Shown here: positions 1 through 11,905 of the stretch, in pieces
How the letters are laid out: each line of letters begins with the position of its first letter
How positions within the stretch are numbered: the first letter of the stretch is position 1
Assembly (NCBI GenBank): GCA_947650365.1
Contig: OX393555.1
Location: 12,042,340-12,106,339, forward strand
Source: Chamaelirium japonicum
Lineage: Eukaryota; Streptophyta; Magnoliopsida; Liliales; Melanthiaceae
Reading direction: 5' to 3'
Length of the DNA stretch: 64,000 bases
Notes under the pieces: model-generated
What the model saw: only the letters and a program-made list of their open reading frames with translations
Database searches by the model: none
Told to the model about the DNA's origin: nothing
Position numbers and translations under genes: made by a program

Positions 1-21
1 ATATATATATATATATATATA
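1..21. repeat. (TA)n microsatellite, left edge of island 1
   Basis: Pure AT dinucleotide repeat running from the window edge to the first base of the TIR element at 22. Its true length is unknown because the window begins inside it. Confidence 0.9.
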
Positions 22-261
22 GAGGGGTGTTACGTTGCGCTGTGCGCTGCGGTGGAGAAAACGCGCTGCCGCAGCGTGACCGTCCGATCGGAAATGATCG
101 AACGGCAGCCCAAAATCCCGCCGAACCATCTCTGCGAGCCGCGACCGTCTGATCCCCTATAGCCAGCCGTCTGATCCCGTGCGGCAGCCTCCGTCCGGCA
201 TTTAGATTTCCAGTTCGATTCCCATCCGTTGGATCGATGGGAATCGAACGGACAGAATAGA

Positions 262-553
262 TTTTCGCTGTTACTGTAGCGGCTACAGTAACAGCGAAAA
301 ACATTTCTATCCGTTGGATTTCCATCGATCCAACGGATGGGAATCACCCGGCCCATATGTGAGTGAATTGGATTCCCATCCGTTGGATCGATGGGAATCC
401 AACGGGTAGAAATGTTTTTCGCTGTTACTGTAGCCGCTACAGTAACAGCGAAAATCTATTCCAGCCGTTCGATTCCCATCAATCCATTTCGATCGAACGG
501 CCCGAAACAGTTTTCGCTGTTACTGTAGCCGCTACAGTAACAGCGAAAACTGT
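262..553. repeat. Three copies of a near-perfect 39-bp palindrome
   Basis: TTTTCGCTGTTACTGTAGC, one spacer base, then its exact reverse complement occurs at 262-300, 416-454 and 511-549; the last extends to a 47-bp palindrome at 507-553. The copies lie inside element A. The core GCTACAGTAA also appears in the element at 60238-60855, and the similar GCTACAGTGA recurs around 12.8, 14.5 and 17.3 kb. Confidence 0.9.
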
Positions 554-610
554 TACTGGCCGCTCGATTGGACGGGTGGGCACGATCGGACGGTGGCGGT
601 GCGGGAGTGG

Positions 611-699
611 TGCGGTGCAGTGCAGTGCGGTGCATCAAATGCGGTGCAGTGCAGTGCGGTGCGGTGCGGTGCAGTGCGGTGCGGTGCAGTGCAGTGCGA
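611..699. repeat. 5-bp tandem repeat GTGCG/GTGCA
   Basis: Runs of GTGCG and GTGCA pentamers inside element A, broken once by CATCAAAT near 633-640. Simple-sequence expansion. Confidence 0.8.
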
Positions 700-824
700 T
701 CAGCGTAAGATCAGACGGGGCCGGGGATTCCGCAGTGTTTCGCACACCGATCCGCGCGATCGGACGGCTGGAAATTGGCAGCGCATTTTCCAGCGCGGGC
801 AGCGCACAGCGCAACGTAACATCC

Positions 825-827
<3 letters not shown>

Positions 828-873
<46 letters not shown>
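828..873. repeat. (TA)n microsatellite between two TIR elements
   Basis: 46 bp of uninterrupted TA repeat separating element A (22-827) from element B1 (877-1690), with only three other bases before B1 begins. Confidence 0.95.
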
Positions 874-876
<3 letters not shown>

Positions 877-1011
877 GAATACGGGGTATGAGCTGACAGC
901 CCATTTGGGCATTTGGGCTGTTAGCTCACAGCTCTCCGATTGTAACACGCGATCTAGTGTTAAAAAAAAACAAAACACCTAACCCTCCGTGATCAGCGCC
1001 CGACAGCTCAC

Positions 1012-1050
<39 letters not shown>

Positions 1051-1497
1051 TCGCTGAAGCTCTAACCACACTCTCTCCCTCTCCGTCTCTCTCGCGAGCG
1101 GCAGCCGGAGGTGGACCGGGCCGGAGGCGGGCGGGGGACAGGCGCAGGGGGCGACGGACGGGGGCCGGGCCGGGAGGCGGGCGCCGGAGGGGACCGGGGG
1201 TGCAGGGCCGAAGGCGCAGGGGTTGGAGGCGGGGCGCGGCAGCCGGAGGGGACCGGGCCGGAGGCGGGAGCGGCAGCGGCAGCCGGAGGTGGCCAGGGGC
1301 GTAGGGGTCGCCGGAGGGATCGGGGGTCGCCAGAGGGAGCGGCAGCGGCAGGGGCCGGGGCGCATGGGTCACCGGAGGGAGCGGCAGCGGTAGCCGGAGG
1401 GTCACCGGCGGGGGTACGGGGTCGCGCCGGAGGGGTACGGGGTCGCCGGAGGGATCGGGAGTGCCGTCGGAGGGGTCGGTGGTTCGGGCTGTGCAGA

Positions 1498-1549
<52 letters not shown>

Positions 1550-1690
1550 GAGAGAGAGAGGGAGAGGGGACGGGGTAACACAGCTGTAACAACCTATTTT
1601 TTTTTAAGGGACGGTCCGATCATTGGGATCGGACGGCTGTCGGTGACAGCTCAAATGGGCATTTAGGCTGACAGCTCACCTCCTGTATTC
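877..1690. mobile_element. TIR element B, copy 1 (G-rich interior)
   Basis: Imperfect 25-bp terminal inverted repeats at 877-901 (GAATACGGGGTATGAGCTGA...) and 1666-1690, matching at about 20 of 25 bases. Next to each end is a second inverted motif, CCCATTTGGGCATT on the left and AAATGGGCATTTAGG on the right. The interior holds a (CT)n run (about 1014-1047), a G-rich stretch of CCGGAGGGG-type repeats (about 1100-1490), and a (GA)n run (about 1496-1560). A second copy with the same ends and order of parts lies at 58789-59650, also in (TA)n. Reading frames across the G-rich part give only Pro/Arg/Gly-rich low-complexity peptides, so I call no gene. Confidence 0.8.
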
Positions 1691-2026
<336 letters not shown>

Positions 2027-3832
2027 ATCAGAAAAAATGTGCACCAAACAAAAAAAAAATGTCAATTTTTTTTTTCATATTTGAAGTAAATAAAGATTAA
2101 TTATGAACTAACAGTTTTGTCCGTCTTAGTTGTTTTGGGCATCATATAACATTCAGAAAAGAGTAGTAGTTGAGTGAAATTATTTTATGGGTTGGTCGTG
2201 TGCGTGCTCGTAAGAGCTTCGCAATGATAGTTCACGACAACATTCAGACATCCGAGCAAAATTTATGTGTTCGAACATTTACAAATTTTTGGGACCGATT
2301 GAGCGTTGGATCTTGCTTGACCCGACTCCACGTGAACCATACATATTAAGTTTGTTAATGATATAGGGAAGCACCTCCGTTCCCTAACCCTCTGATCATA
2401 ATTGAACAAAGGGGATGGACATAAATACCCAAAGATTTGGACTGTATATAGGCGCACAAAATACCTAAGGTAACCCTAACTTAAATTTGAAAAAATATTG
2501 GATGTGTCTCAATTTCATCCTTGCTCTTTGCTGATGGTAGCTCACGCCTGTCGCCCCATCACGCCTGCCGCCCCATCAATTTCTCTCCTCCTCTTTATTT
2601 CCCCTTTTCACCTTCTCTTTCCCCCTCTTCTCTTCCTGAAATATGTGCATTTGGCCTTACCTATCGGAATGCACCTTCTGTACATTTTGGTCACCCCGGT
2701 AGAATGCACAAAAAGTGTATTCGATAGATTTCATAGAGGACGAGGGGGGAAACATAAGGAGGACGAAGGAGAAGAAAAAGGACGAGGAGGGAGGAGGAAA
2801 GAGGAGGAGGTGGAAGAAGAGGAGGAGGAAGAAAAAGGAGGGGGGTGAGGAGGACGAGGAGGAGACCATGATGATGGATTGAATGTGCAGCGGCTGATCG
2901 GGTTGTGGGTAACGATCCGCAATATACGGGATAGACACAATGGAAAAAATAAGGGGATGTCTATAGTTTGGCTGCGTATTGAAAAATGGCTTGTTGTCTT
3001 TAGACAGGGCTTGCCTAAGGCATTTCATGGGCTTAATATAGGGGTGGGGCTTGGGCGGGTCTTACTCGCCCAACCCTGAACCCAACCCGAATAATGCACA
3101 AGCATGGACAAAGCTGGTTAAAAAAATTATACGGGTTTAGACAAAAAAAATATCATCCAAATTTCAATTTGGATGGTTTTGGGCACTGGTCTTACCCGAG
3201 GAACCCAAGTACAGTGGCATACTTGCATCTTACTACAGTGGATCTACTAATCTGATCTTATTGCACTACAGTGGTGCAACGATTAGTGGCGCACACATAG
3301 TCACATATGACTCACACTCACATCAGTTTGTGTGCTCGACTAATCCAATATAAATCACAAATTCAAAATAGAGAAAGAGAAGACCTAACCCTACACGGTC
3401 AACACCCTCTATTCTTATCTTACCCCCTCATTCGTCTCTCTCTGACAGTACAAAGCAATAAATCATCCATCCGTGGCAGCCGGTGCACAATAATTTCATC
3501 CATGGAGCCTCCGTCCTACAGCATCCGATATCCCACCATCTCCCCCCTCTTGACCTTGCCATTCTCCTCTCGGTGTATAACAATCATCGTTGACTGCTTC
3601 CCGTTGATTGCAGATGTCGAGCACCCCAATCAAGGCTCTTTCTCTTTTTTCCATTTTTACGTGCACTGTTTCCTTTTGACTACAGCCTCTCCGGTCGGCG
3701 CAACCGTGCGCATCCCCACCTGGTACACTAATTGCTTCATGTTGACCTCTTAACTTAGTTATGCTTCATTTCGACCAAATAGTTTTGACATCTTTTTTTT
3801 TTTTTCTTATTTATATATGTTTAACAATAATT
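2027..3832. other. No gene recognised
   Basis: AT-rich intergenic DNA. Reading frames at 2498-2848 and 3307-3753 are open but compositionally biased (a purine-rich AGGAGGAGG tract at 2735-2870 gives Glu/Gly/Arg; the second has no recognisable domain). A GGGCGGGTC/GACCCGCCC-like segment near 3039-3095 may be another eroded MITE end. Confidence 0.6.
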
Positions 3833-3925
3833 TCTAATTGGGCAACCTGCTCAACTCGATCATATTTTTACAAATTGGGCAACCCGCTCAAGCCGATCAT
3901 ATTTTTACAAATTGGGCAACCCGAA
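3833..3925. repeat. 37-bp tandem repeat, about 2.5 copies
   Basis: ATTGGGCAAC recurs at 3837, 3874 and 3911, each followed by C-rich sequence and, in the first two copies, by GATCATATTTTTACAA. The period is 37 bp. Confidence 0.8.
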
Positions 3926-4069
3926 CAACACAAACGAGCAAGCATGGGTTAGACTTCCACGGGTTCTGCAAGCAAAAGGGGTAAGATGTGTGTAGGTCGA
4001 GTTGGGTATGGGCAAATCCTTCAACCTGTCCAAGTCCCTAGCTTAATCGACGTACACCCAATTTGATTT

Positions 4070-4576
4070 GGGCAAATTTCACTTTGCCTCCTAAAGTTTA
4101 GCTAAAAATACTTTAACTCCGATGTAGTTGATTTTGTTCCAAATTACTCCCTAAAGTGTAAAATGTTAGCACAATATCCTCTTGTGTCAACTCCTTAATT
4201 TTCTCATTCGATATTTGTTATTTGAACAACTTAAAATCACGGGTATCATTGTGGTTCTGGGTCTAACCACGAACACGTGTCCCCACTCATTTCATCACTC
4301 GACCCTTATGATGGGAGCCCCTTGGGGTTCTTCCGGTGGCCTGTAGATCTCAACAATTCGAAACCTTCATTTTGGACGAAAATAACAGGTGCCCATGGTC
4401 GAATCTTGAACCATGGTGATAACGTGGTTTGGCAGAGTATGTTAAATGTTTTAATTTTTATTTGATATAAACATAATTGAAGGGGGGGGGGGGGGGGGGG
4501 TGAATGTAATTTTTAAACTATAGTGGGGTTAGGTGTTTTTGAGCTAAGCTTCAGGGGGGCAAAGTGTAATTTACCC
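4070..4576. mobile_element. MITE with long (about 70-bp) TIRs
   Basis: The left end (GGGCAAATTTCACTTTGCC, 4070 on) matches the reverse complement of the right end (GGGTAAATTACACTTTGCC, ending 4576) for roughly 70 bp, including CTAAAGTTTAGCT versus CTGAAGCTTAGCT. The flanks are AATTTGATTT on the left and AATTGATTT on the right, compatible with a 9-bp target duplication of Mutator type with one slipped base. An 18-base G run (4483-4500) lies inside. It ends just before the presumed promoter and 5' exon of the OEP7 gene and could have brought regulatory sequence there; that is inference. Confidence 0.7.
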
Positions 4577-4765
4577 AATTGATTTCCTCTTCCTTTCCCT
4601 TTACTCCTCTCGTACACATCCCTTCAGCGTCCCGATTCTGAGCAGCACCAACCCTAGCCTCCTCCCCCCTTTCTCCGATTCCTCTCCGGCGAGTACTTCC
4701 AAGCTCCTGATCCCTTCCCGAACTCCGGCGGCATCTCGGTATTCCTGAAACCCTTCCCCCCAGAG
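4577..4765 (+). promoter_or_regulatory. Probable promoter and 5'-UTR exon of the OEP7 gene
   Basis: Pyrimidine-rich leader-like sequence (CCCTAGCCTCCTCCCCCC and similar) ending in a plausible 5' splice site CAGAG/GTAAAT at 4765/4766. I see no clear TATA box, so the transcription start is not fixed. The assignment rests on the acceptor site placed just before the ATG at 5378. Confidence 0.4.
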
Positions 4766-5375
<610 letters not shown>

Positions 5376-5377
5376 GG

Positions 5378-5629
5378 ATGGCGAGGGGAGGCAGCGGAGA
5401 GCGTGAGGGTGGCGCTCTGAAGACAGCACTGGTGGTGCTAGGGGGGCTGGGACTCGTATGGCTGACGATGGAGACGGCCTTCAAGCCCTTCCTCGACGGC
5501 TTCCGAGGCGCCATGAACCGGTCCGACCCTGCTCGCGACCCTGACAACGATGACGACAGCAGATCCGGCGGAGTCGCAGCATCCCAGGAGGAAGAATCCA
5601 AGGAGGGCGAGATCCGATCATCTGATTAG
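5378..5629 (+). CDS. OEP7: Chloroplast outer envelope membrane protein, OEP7 type
   Basis: An 83-residue protein with the layout of plant OEP7/OEP14, a signal-anchored protein of the chloroplast outer envelope. A short polar N-terminus (1-13) is followed by one hydrophobic segment at about 16-31 (TALVVLGGLGLVWLTM), then the family signature ETAFKPFLDGFR (32-43) and SDPARDPD (49-56), and an acidic, disordered tail. K36, R43 and R48 give the positive C-terminal flank that in this family is known to direct the signal anchor to the plastid envelope rather than the secretory pathway. The tail is longer than in the 64-residue Arabidopsis protein, as I recall it. The start is the first ATG after a splice acceptor (ATGCAG at 5370-5375). 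Coding DNA is GC-rich. Its precise role in the envelope is not established; it is best known as an import model protein. Confidence 0.85.
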   Translation: MARGGSGEREGGALKTALVVLGGLGLVWLTMETAFKPFLDGFRGAMNRSDPARDPDNDDDSRSGGVAASQEEESKEGEIRSSD

Positions 5630-5660
5630 ATAGGTCTCGTAAGATCTTAACTGCATATAC

Positions 5661-6026
5661 TTGTCCTTCATATGGATTTTGGATTCGCTAGTGTTTCCAT
5701 CTTTAGGAAACTAAGTGCATGTGATGTGTTGCTCATGGTGATAGAAACCTTTGATCTGAATATGTGCTTTCTTGGAATGTTGATTTCGTCTGACATGATT
5801 TTGAATTGGTGTGAATTGAATGATGTGTTCTCTATCAGAAACATCTGACCTCCACGTCCCTTTACTTGTCTTTTATTTGGGCATTTGGATTAGCTAGGGT
5901 TTCAATTTTTTAGTAAATGAGCTTATGTTACAAATAGTGAAAGAAACCTGTGTTCTGATTATGTGCTTTCTTAGAATAAACAGGATGTTGAATGGTTGTG
6001 AATTGACTGATTTGGTCACTATCAGG
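5661..6026. repeat. Imperfect tandem duplication, about 180 bp
   Basis: 5661-5840 and 5867-6026 share a colinear order of blocks: CTTGTCYTT, GGATTMGCTAGKGTTTC, GAAACCTKTGWTCTGA, TATGTGCTTTCTTRGAAT and GTGAATTGA...CTATCAG. It lies directly after the OEP7 stop codon and so may be partly in its 3' UTR or in 3' genomic DNA. No coding potential is seen. Confidence 0.6.
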
Positions 6027-7245
6027 GTTGAGTGTTGGATTCTGCATGTTGGAAGAGAGACCGGAGTGTGGCAAATAGAATCTTAGGCTGTCCTCTCCTT
6101 TTTTCTATAAGCATTCTGGACTGGATAAAGAGGGTTTTTTTTTCCCCGGGAATTATAACTTGAGCCTCAGAAAAAAAAGAAAAGAAAAGGAAAACACCAT
6201 GATTGCTGAAAGGTTTTAAGCTCAAATTTTCTATATGATTATCGGTCTTTGGAAATTTACACACAAATTTTGTATTTTGAGAATAAGTGTGGTCTGGATT
6301 GCAACTAGTATGAAGCCTTCTATGACTTTGTTTTTTAAAAGGGAGGGTGTGCCTGTGTTTGGAGCGAGGGAATGGGTCATAGACTTTGCTTGCTAAAACT
6401 CCACCGACATGCCTTCAAAATAAGTTTTATTCTTTCCCTGTTTTAGCTGTGGGCCCCATCAACCCTATGCCATAACAGAACTGCACAAGAGGGGAAATTA
6501 TGTAACTTAGGGTTTACCGTTTATCGAGGTTACAATTTGAGAAAAGGGATGGTTTAGGGATCCTAAAATTTTGTAGAAGTGAGATTAGGACATGCTGTCA
6601 TGAAATATGAATTACACAGATTTTGATTTGAAGTGTTGAATGTAGGTTAAATTCTTTGTTCAATACATAAGTGACTAGGAAGGGAATGGATGAGTTTTAT
6701 TCATTGCTTTTGCATATATTTAGTTAAAAAAAAATATTGCTCACAGATGTAATGCAACTGCAACAGAAAGTTAACAGAGACGTATAGATTAAAATCAGCA
6801 ACATTCAGGATATTGAGAATTTACTTCTATTTTCCAATCCTCTATGATTTAGGATTAAAGAGGCTTAGATGTAGTTTCAGGTGGGAATTGATGCTAGGTT
6901 TCAGATTTTATTTAATTTTGTTGCCTAGTTGCTGGATTTGCAGACAAAACTTTTGGAATCACAGCAACCTTACATTTAAAAGTATAGAACTATTGGCATG
7001 ACCAGAAAAGAAAATATTTTGAGATGTAGATAAATCATATCAGAAAATAAAGGAATACAAGAGAATCTAGAACTATTGCGCCTTATAGATAAGAAGTAAA
7101 AGATGAGAAAGAGAAATGTGAGCAAGATTAATGTGTATACTCAATTTTTATTCCAATAAATCCACTTTTAGAAGTATAGTAATGCATCAGTCATGACCTT
7201 TACATGCTTGCAAGAGTGAGATCGACAAATTTAACATACAAAGTG
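6027..7245. other. No gene recognised
   Basis: AT-rich non-coding DNA with short frames only. Nothing resembling a domain, an RNA gene or an intact element was found. Confidence 0.6.
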
Positions 7246-7651
7246 CAGTGTTCTAAAAAGCATCCCAGGCGGCCGCCTAGGCGGCGCCTAAGCGCTAGGC
7301 GGCCCCCCACCGCCTCGCCTAGGCCCTAGGTGCTCCAGAAAAGCGGCCAAGCTCCCAGGCGGAGTTAGGCGGGGCAAGGCGGCCGCCTAGGCGGAGCTAG
7401 GCGGGCTGAGGCTAGCCAGGCGGACCATGTTTTCTTTTGTTCTTGTTAATCACTCAATCTTGAATTATGGTTATATACTTGTTCTTTAAAATAATGGTTT
7501 AGGATAATCTTGAACTTATATTAATTTTTAAACATATATATATTATATAATATCAAAATAATAATTAAAATAATTAAAAAAAGGCAAAACGCCTAGGCCC
7601 CTAGGCGGCCCCACACCGCCCGACTAGTGCCTAGCACTTTTTAGAATCTTG
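7246..7651. mobile_element. hAT-type MITE, family G copy 1
   Basis: Ends CAGTGTTCTAAAAAG and, in reverse complement, CAAGATTCTAAAAAG. They are flanked by ACAAAGTG (7238-7245) and ACAAAGTA (7652-7659), an 8-bp target duplication with one mismatch, as expected for hAT. Subterminal regions are packed with CCTAGGCGG/CCGCCTAGG palindromic motifs and the centre is AT-rich. A second copy in the opposite orientation lies at 31620-32113 and shares the AT-rich core (for example TTTTGTTCTTGTTAATC and GTTCTTTAAAATAAT). Confidence 0.85.
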
Positions 7652-10590
7652 ACAAAGTACAATTCTAGTTATAGATTGAAGAATATGTGAGCACTATGCA
7701 ATTAAGAGAGGAATGTTTGACTAACTCCAAAACCACTCACAAGGTAAAATGTGGATGTTAGTGAATCTGATTTTACTTTTAAGACATGATAGTAAAAATG
7801 CCTCTTTGAAATTATTTATAAAAGAAGTTTGATGGGTGTAGTATAATAGAAGTGGGGATGGATTTTGTTTCATATAAATTCTTCCAATGTTATGAGATTA
7901 ATGCTAAAACAGATTGCATGTTCAAAGTTATATTGAGTGACAACCTAAGGCAGGAAAGACTTTGCATGTAAAAGAATAAATCACTAGTTCACCATTCTTT
8001 GCTAGATGCGTAAACGGAACATCTATTCAGTTGATAAAGACTTGGGAGGAGTTCGGTGACTTTGTTATCCATACAAATTAATTGGACATGTGTCGCATGT
8101 TGATCGGTTGGGGCCTTAAAATTTTCCCACTTAGTGTTCGAGGATCTGTGTGCATTGTTCAGTGTTCCAAAGATAATCAATGGTTGATGGTAGCTCAAGA
8201 ATGATACGATCGGACTATCTTGATTATCGATGTGGATAAGGTCATGCAATTGTTGGAAGCTTGGGACCTAAATTCGAAGTAGTCTCTTACTGTCTCAATG
8301 ATGACTTAAATTACAAACTAGGGTTACTAAGGAAAGTGCATGGAAAATAAAGGATAGTGCGTAAATGCCAAAATAATTGAATGCATTGAAAGTAATAGGT
8401 GCGCTGGAAAATAAAGAGACAATTACTGAAAGGAACTTCATTGCATTGGAAAGGAAATCTTTTAACTAGGAATTGAAAGAGTATTATTCTATAACACTTG
8501 GAAAGTAAAGCTGATTAGTTGAAATGCGAACATAATTGAAAAGCCAAGTACATCAAAAGTAAAAGATGCGTTGGTAACTATAGAGACAATTACTGTAAAG
8601 AACTTATTTGCGCTGGGAAGAAAAGCTTTCAACTAGGGATTGAAGGAGTATTATACTTGGAAAGTAAATATGACTAAGGCTAAAGGCCGTTTACGATAAG
8701 TAAATGCATGATTGGTTGAATAGTTGTTGTCCTCTTCTACTGTTGGCCTAGTGCCTGCTTAAGTTGTGGAGAACGATTCTAGCTGTTTTGATTAGTTGTT
8801 GTCCATTTTTTAAGGCTCTAACACCCACTCCAGGTCTCCGTCTTTTGGTGTCGCTACACCACCGACTGTCTCTGTCATGCCACACCATGTCCCTAGCTTC
8901 TGAGTTGATCGTACATGTTGGTCTTTTTCATGGCGTGTTATAGTTGGTTTGAGAGAGCGGTACATCGGGATCTCCTACTTATCCCTGAGGCATTGATTAT
9001 TCGGATCTGTTTATTCGACCATGTTTTGTTTCTATCAGCTGTCGTGTGGCCATTGGCCCATCGTACAAATAAATTTAATGTACATGCATATTATTGTTTA
9101 AACATGGCCCCCAATATATTTATGGATTTGCGGGGTATCTTTGATAATACATAAACTCCCTTTCAATGGTCAAGCAACGATTGACGTACTGTTCGATTTG
9201 TTTGGTGCAATTTCTCAATTAGCCATCTTCTTGAGCTTTCGTGCTATTCACTAGGTAAGGACCATATCTTTAATGGGCCGTATATATTCATCAGTCAATT
9301 TATTGACCGCTTGCTGGATGATATCGAATCGGTAGATAATCAGCTCCTTTAAATATTCATTAGGTAGTTGTCTTTGTGATCTCTTGTGTAGTTGTGTCTA
9401 GAGAATCAAAGTAATGGCCTTAGGACTCCTTGATAATCGGTGCTGAGCTTCATCGTCCTCATCTTTACATCTTTACTCTTTTCATCCAAATCTATCGAAG
9501 GATGGTTGAATCCTTCCTTACCTCTTACCTAAGTTATCTCTTAGCAATATAGTGATTTTTCTCCGAGTTCCTTTATCCTTTTCTTCATTCTTCTTATTCT
9601 TTGTTTTCTTAATGTTTCCATTCCTCATCTTTTGATCGTTTCCTTACTATCGATGGGGCAGAATATTGCCGAGGCCTCGACTTGTCTCTATGATAAAGAT
9701 AATGGAGGATCACCGAAGATGTATATTAATATGGAACTTATTCCCCTATTAAGACTTGACAATCAATTAATCTTGGCTTTTCTTTTTAGAGCATTAGTAT
9801 CTGAGATCTTGACTCTTAGTTCCTTTTTAAGGAACAAGAAACTCCTTTTTTCTTCTTCTAACCTAAACTGTTCTAAATGATTTTGATAGAACCCTTCTTC
9901 CCTTAACTGATTGGATCTGTGATATTGAAGAGTGGAGAACTTGAAAGGGAATGAGTGGAATTGAATCGACCTTTATGGTGCCATTCAGTTAACTAAAATC
10001 AGATTTCCTTATGTTCGGTTGGTCAACTTCACTTCCCTTGTATTCTGGACCTGGTCGAGATTGACTATTTCTCTTTTGTTTCCCTTTGTAATGATGGGTA
10101 TCACATTGCTTGATAATTGCTACTTTTGAACCCAAGAGAATCGAGAACTTCGAATAGCAAATTCACAAGCTGGAGATTAAAATGGAAAAAGAGAGAGCCT
10201 TCGAACCGAAGAGAAATTGGCAAATTTGAACAGGAAAATCTTACGTTAATGATTAGAAAGAATTCACTGCTTAGACATTGGTTGATAATCATGCTTAGAC
10301 ATTAGGTTAGTGAAAATTGTCAATTTATCGCTTGATTTCTTTGTCTTACAAGTTACAACCTAAATTTATTTACCTTCACTACCTTCCTCCTCCCATGGCT
10401 TAACAATTTTAACTTTTGGAGTGCTTGGTTCCAAGTTACAAAAGAATATATCACTAAGGCCTTGGTTTCTATAAATCTATATATTTGGTTGGAATTTCAT
10501 GACGTTATGGTATATGTCATTAAGTTGACAATTTCTTAAAATATAACATAAAAATAAAGGGGAAATGGGTGTTAGGTCCCATACAACAGA
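7652..10590. other. No gene recognised; possible old retroelement debris
   Basis: About 2.9 kb with no frame above 90 residues and no domain I recognise. A tandem duplication lies at 8330-8690. Frames at 7989-8249 and 10101-10305 are short, and I cannot assign them. Confidence 0.5.
8330..8690. repeat. Tandem duplication, about 165-bp unit
   Basis: 8398-8519 and 8565-8680 share AGAGACAATTACTG, CTTTYAACTAGGRATTGAA, GAGTATTAT and ACTTGGAAAGTAAA in the same order. A further weaker match lies upstream (about 8333-8397 against 8500-8564). Two diverged copies. Confidence 0.7.
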
Positions 10591-10925
10591 TCCTGTTAAG
10601 GAAACACGACACTCATAAGTTTCCTTTTACAGAAGGTCCCAAATTTTATTTTTAAACCCGAAATTGATCCCTCCCCCCTTCTCCCCTTTCCATCTTCTCT
10701 CTCGAGCAGCTGGAGAGAGCAGCAGCAGGCGGCGGCGCAACGAGCTGCAGCGGTGCGAGTCGTCGTTGGCGACGAGCTGCAGAGACGAGAGACGAGAGGC
10801 ATTGTTGGTTTTGTTGTTGTTGTTGTTGGTTGTGGTGGTATTGTTGGTTTTGTTGATGACATTGCTATTGTTACTGCTTTTGCTGTGGTGTTGTTGGTGC
10901 TGGGTTTTTGTTTTTGTTTTCGTTT
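10591..10925. other. GC-rich and (GTT)n low-complexity tract
   Basis: A CAGCAGCAGGCGGCGGCG stretch (about 10718-10736) is followed by GTTGTTGTT-type repeats (about 10801-10910). Overlapping frames on both strands (10596-11016) are Asn/Thr-rich or Val/Leu-rich translations of the repeat. A leader exon of an unseen gene is possible but not supported. Confidence 0.5.
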
Positions 10926-11427
10926 TTTTGACATCGGCAGGTTTTCCCAAAACCATTCGGGCAATGGACCCACTTTGGGCTTGGACTAATTCCTCCAGGT
11001 ATGTGCACTGACCCACTCGGAAGTTTCCCTACGTATTTGCACCGCTATTACTGTAAAGAGCAATACTTAGCTGCCACGTGGGGAGAGCAACCTCCTGCCC
11101 CAGCTGATGTGGGTCCCAGCTAATGTGGTAGCACATGATTGGTTGGTGAAGTTCTTCAAAAACATGTTCAGTGCAACAGTGGAGAGCAATAAGTGCAGGC
11201 CTCTGGTTGAGTTTTCTATAATTTTTATGGACGCGGCCCACATTCCCACGAATCATGTCCTGCCACATCAGCTGGGGCAGGAGATTGCTCCCCAGGTGAC
11301 CTGCATCCAAGTAGTTTTCTTTATGTTTTGACATCTGCGGGTGTCTGTGTCCAAAGGCAATGGACCCATTTTGGACCCGGACTAATCTCTCCGGGAATGC
11401 CCATGGATCCACTCGGAACTTGGAAGT
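10926..11427. repeat. Pair of about 100-bp direct repeats flanking a foldback element
   Basis: 10926-11029 and 11326-11427 share TTTTGACATC, GGCAATGGACCCA, TTTGG, GGACTAAT and CCACTCGGAA in order. Between them lies the foldback element at 11060-11320. The two copies are diverged by roughly a quarter, by eye. Confidence 0.65.
11060..11320. mobile_element. Foldback/MITE element
   Basis: The core arms 11079-11112 and 11262-11296 are inverted copies: GGGGAGAGCAACCTCCTGCC on the left, and the right arm reads as the complement of nearly the same sequence with CACATCAGCTGGGGCAGGAG. Weaker matching extends the arms outward to about 55 bp. There is no coding content, and the target duplication is not clear. 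Confidence 0.65.
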
Positions 11428-11437
11428 GCCCCCAAAC

Positions 11438-11905
11438 TAGGGGTGGCAATGGGTCGGGTTGGGTTCGTGTTTAGTTTCAGGTCGTGTCCAAAATCTCTAG
11501 ACCCGGACCCAACCCATTTAACTAATCGTGTCTAGATCCTAAACCCGTACCCGTACCCTACCCATTTATAAACAGGTAGACCCGTTAGACATGTTTACCA
11601 CATGGGTTTACTCAGTTGACCCGATCGGACCCAATCCGACTCGACCCGACCTAACCCGATAGATCCGCTGATACTATATATTACAGTATCGGATTGCGGG
11701 TAGACCCGACCCGACATGATCCGTTGAATTTTAAAAGGGTCTTCCCGGTCTACCGTGTTCAGACCCTAAACCCGGACCTGATCCGTTTATTAAACGGGTG
11801 TTGACCCATTTACGACCCGAACCTGTTTAGTCCTGACCCAGACCCGCTAACTTCATGTCGGGTTGTGTTGGGTCTGTCGTGTCGGGTCCGAAATTGTCAG
11901 CCCTA
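11438..11905. mobile_element. hAT-type MITE with perfect 8-bp TSD
   Basis: The left end TAGGGGTGGCAATGGGTCGG and the right end (reverse complement TAGGGCTGACAATTTCGGAC) are flanked by identical CCCCAAAC copies at 11430-11437 and 11906-11913. An 8-bp duplication and a TAGGG terminus fit the hAT superfamily. The interior is mostly CGGACCC/GGGTCCG and GACCCGA-type motifs with no coding capacity. Confidence 0.85.

Larger units (their letters stand above)
22..827. mobile_element. TIR element A, inserted in (TA)n
   Basis: The ends are inverted repeats: 22-50 and the reverse complement of 799-827 agree at 28 of 29 bases (left end begins GAGGGGTGTTACGTTGCGCT). Both ends abut (TA)n directly (1-21 and 828-873). 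The interior has no believable coding region; it is built of GC-rich inverted modules, including three copies of a 39-bp palindrome and a second inverted arrangement of the GATTCCCATCCGTTGGATC type centred near 354. A related module recurs at 60418-60548. It is a non-autonomous DNA transposon by structure. The superfamily is not clear: any TA or TATA target duplication is masked by the surrounding repeat. Confidence 0.8.

Noticed and set aside
926-1592. Overlapping open frames of 128-176 residues on both strands
   Set aside because: They are Pro/Arg/Gly-rich or Ser-Leu/Glu-Arg translations of the G-rich core and (CT)n/(GA)n of element B1; no domain, and open in several frames at once.
2498-2848. 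116-residue frame
   Set aside because: Its second half is a purine-rich GAGGAGGAA tract; there is no recognised domain and no support for splicing or promoter.
3307-3753. 148-residue frame
   Set aside because: No recognisable domain, and composition unlike the GC-rich host genes here. Could be chance in pyrimidine-rich DNA.
3039-4056. Possible hAT-like element bounded by TAGGGGTGGGGCTTGGGC and GACAGGTTGAAGG-like ends
   Set aside because: The ends match weakly and no 8-bp duplication was found.
11029-11412. 127-residue minus-strand frame
   Set aside because: It spans the foldback element and its flanking repeats; no domain.
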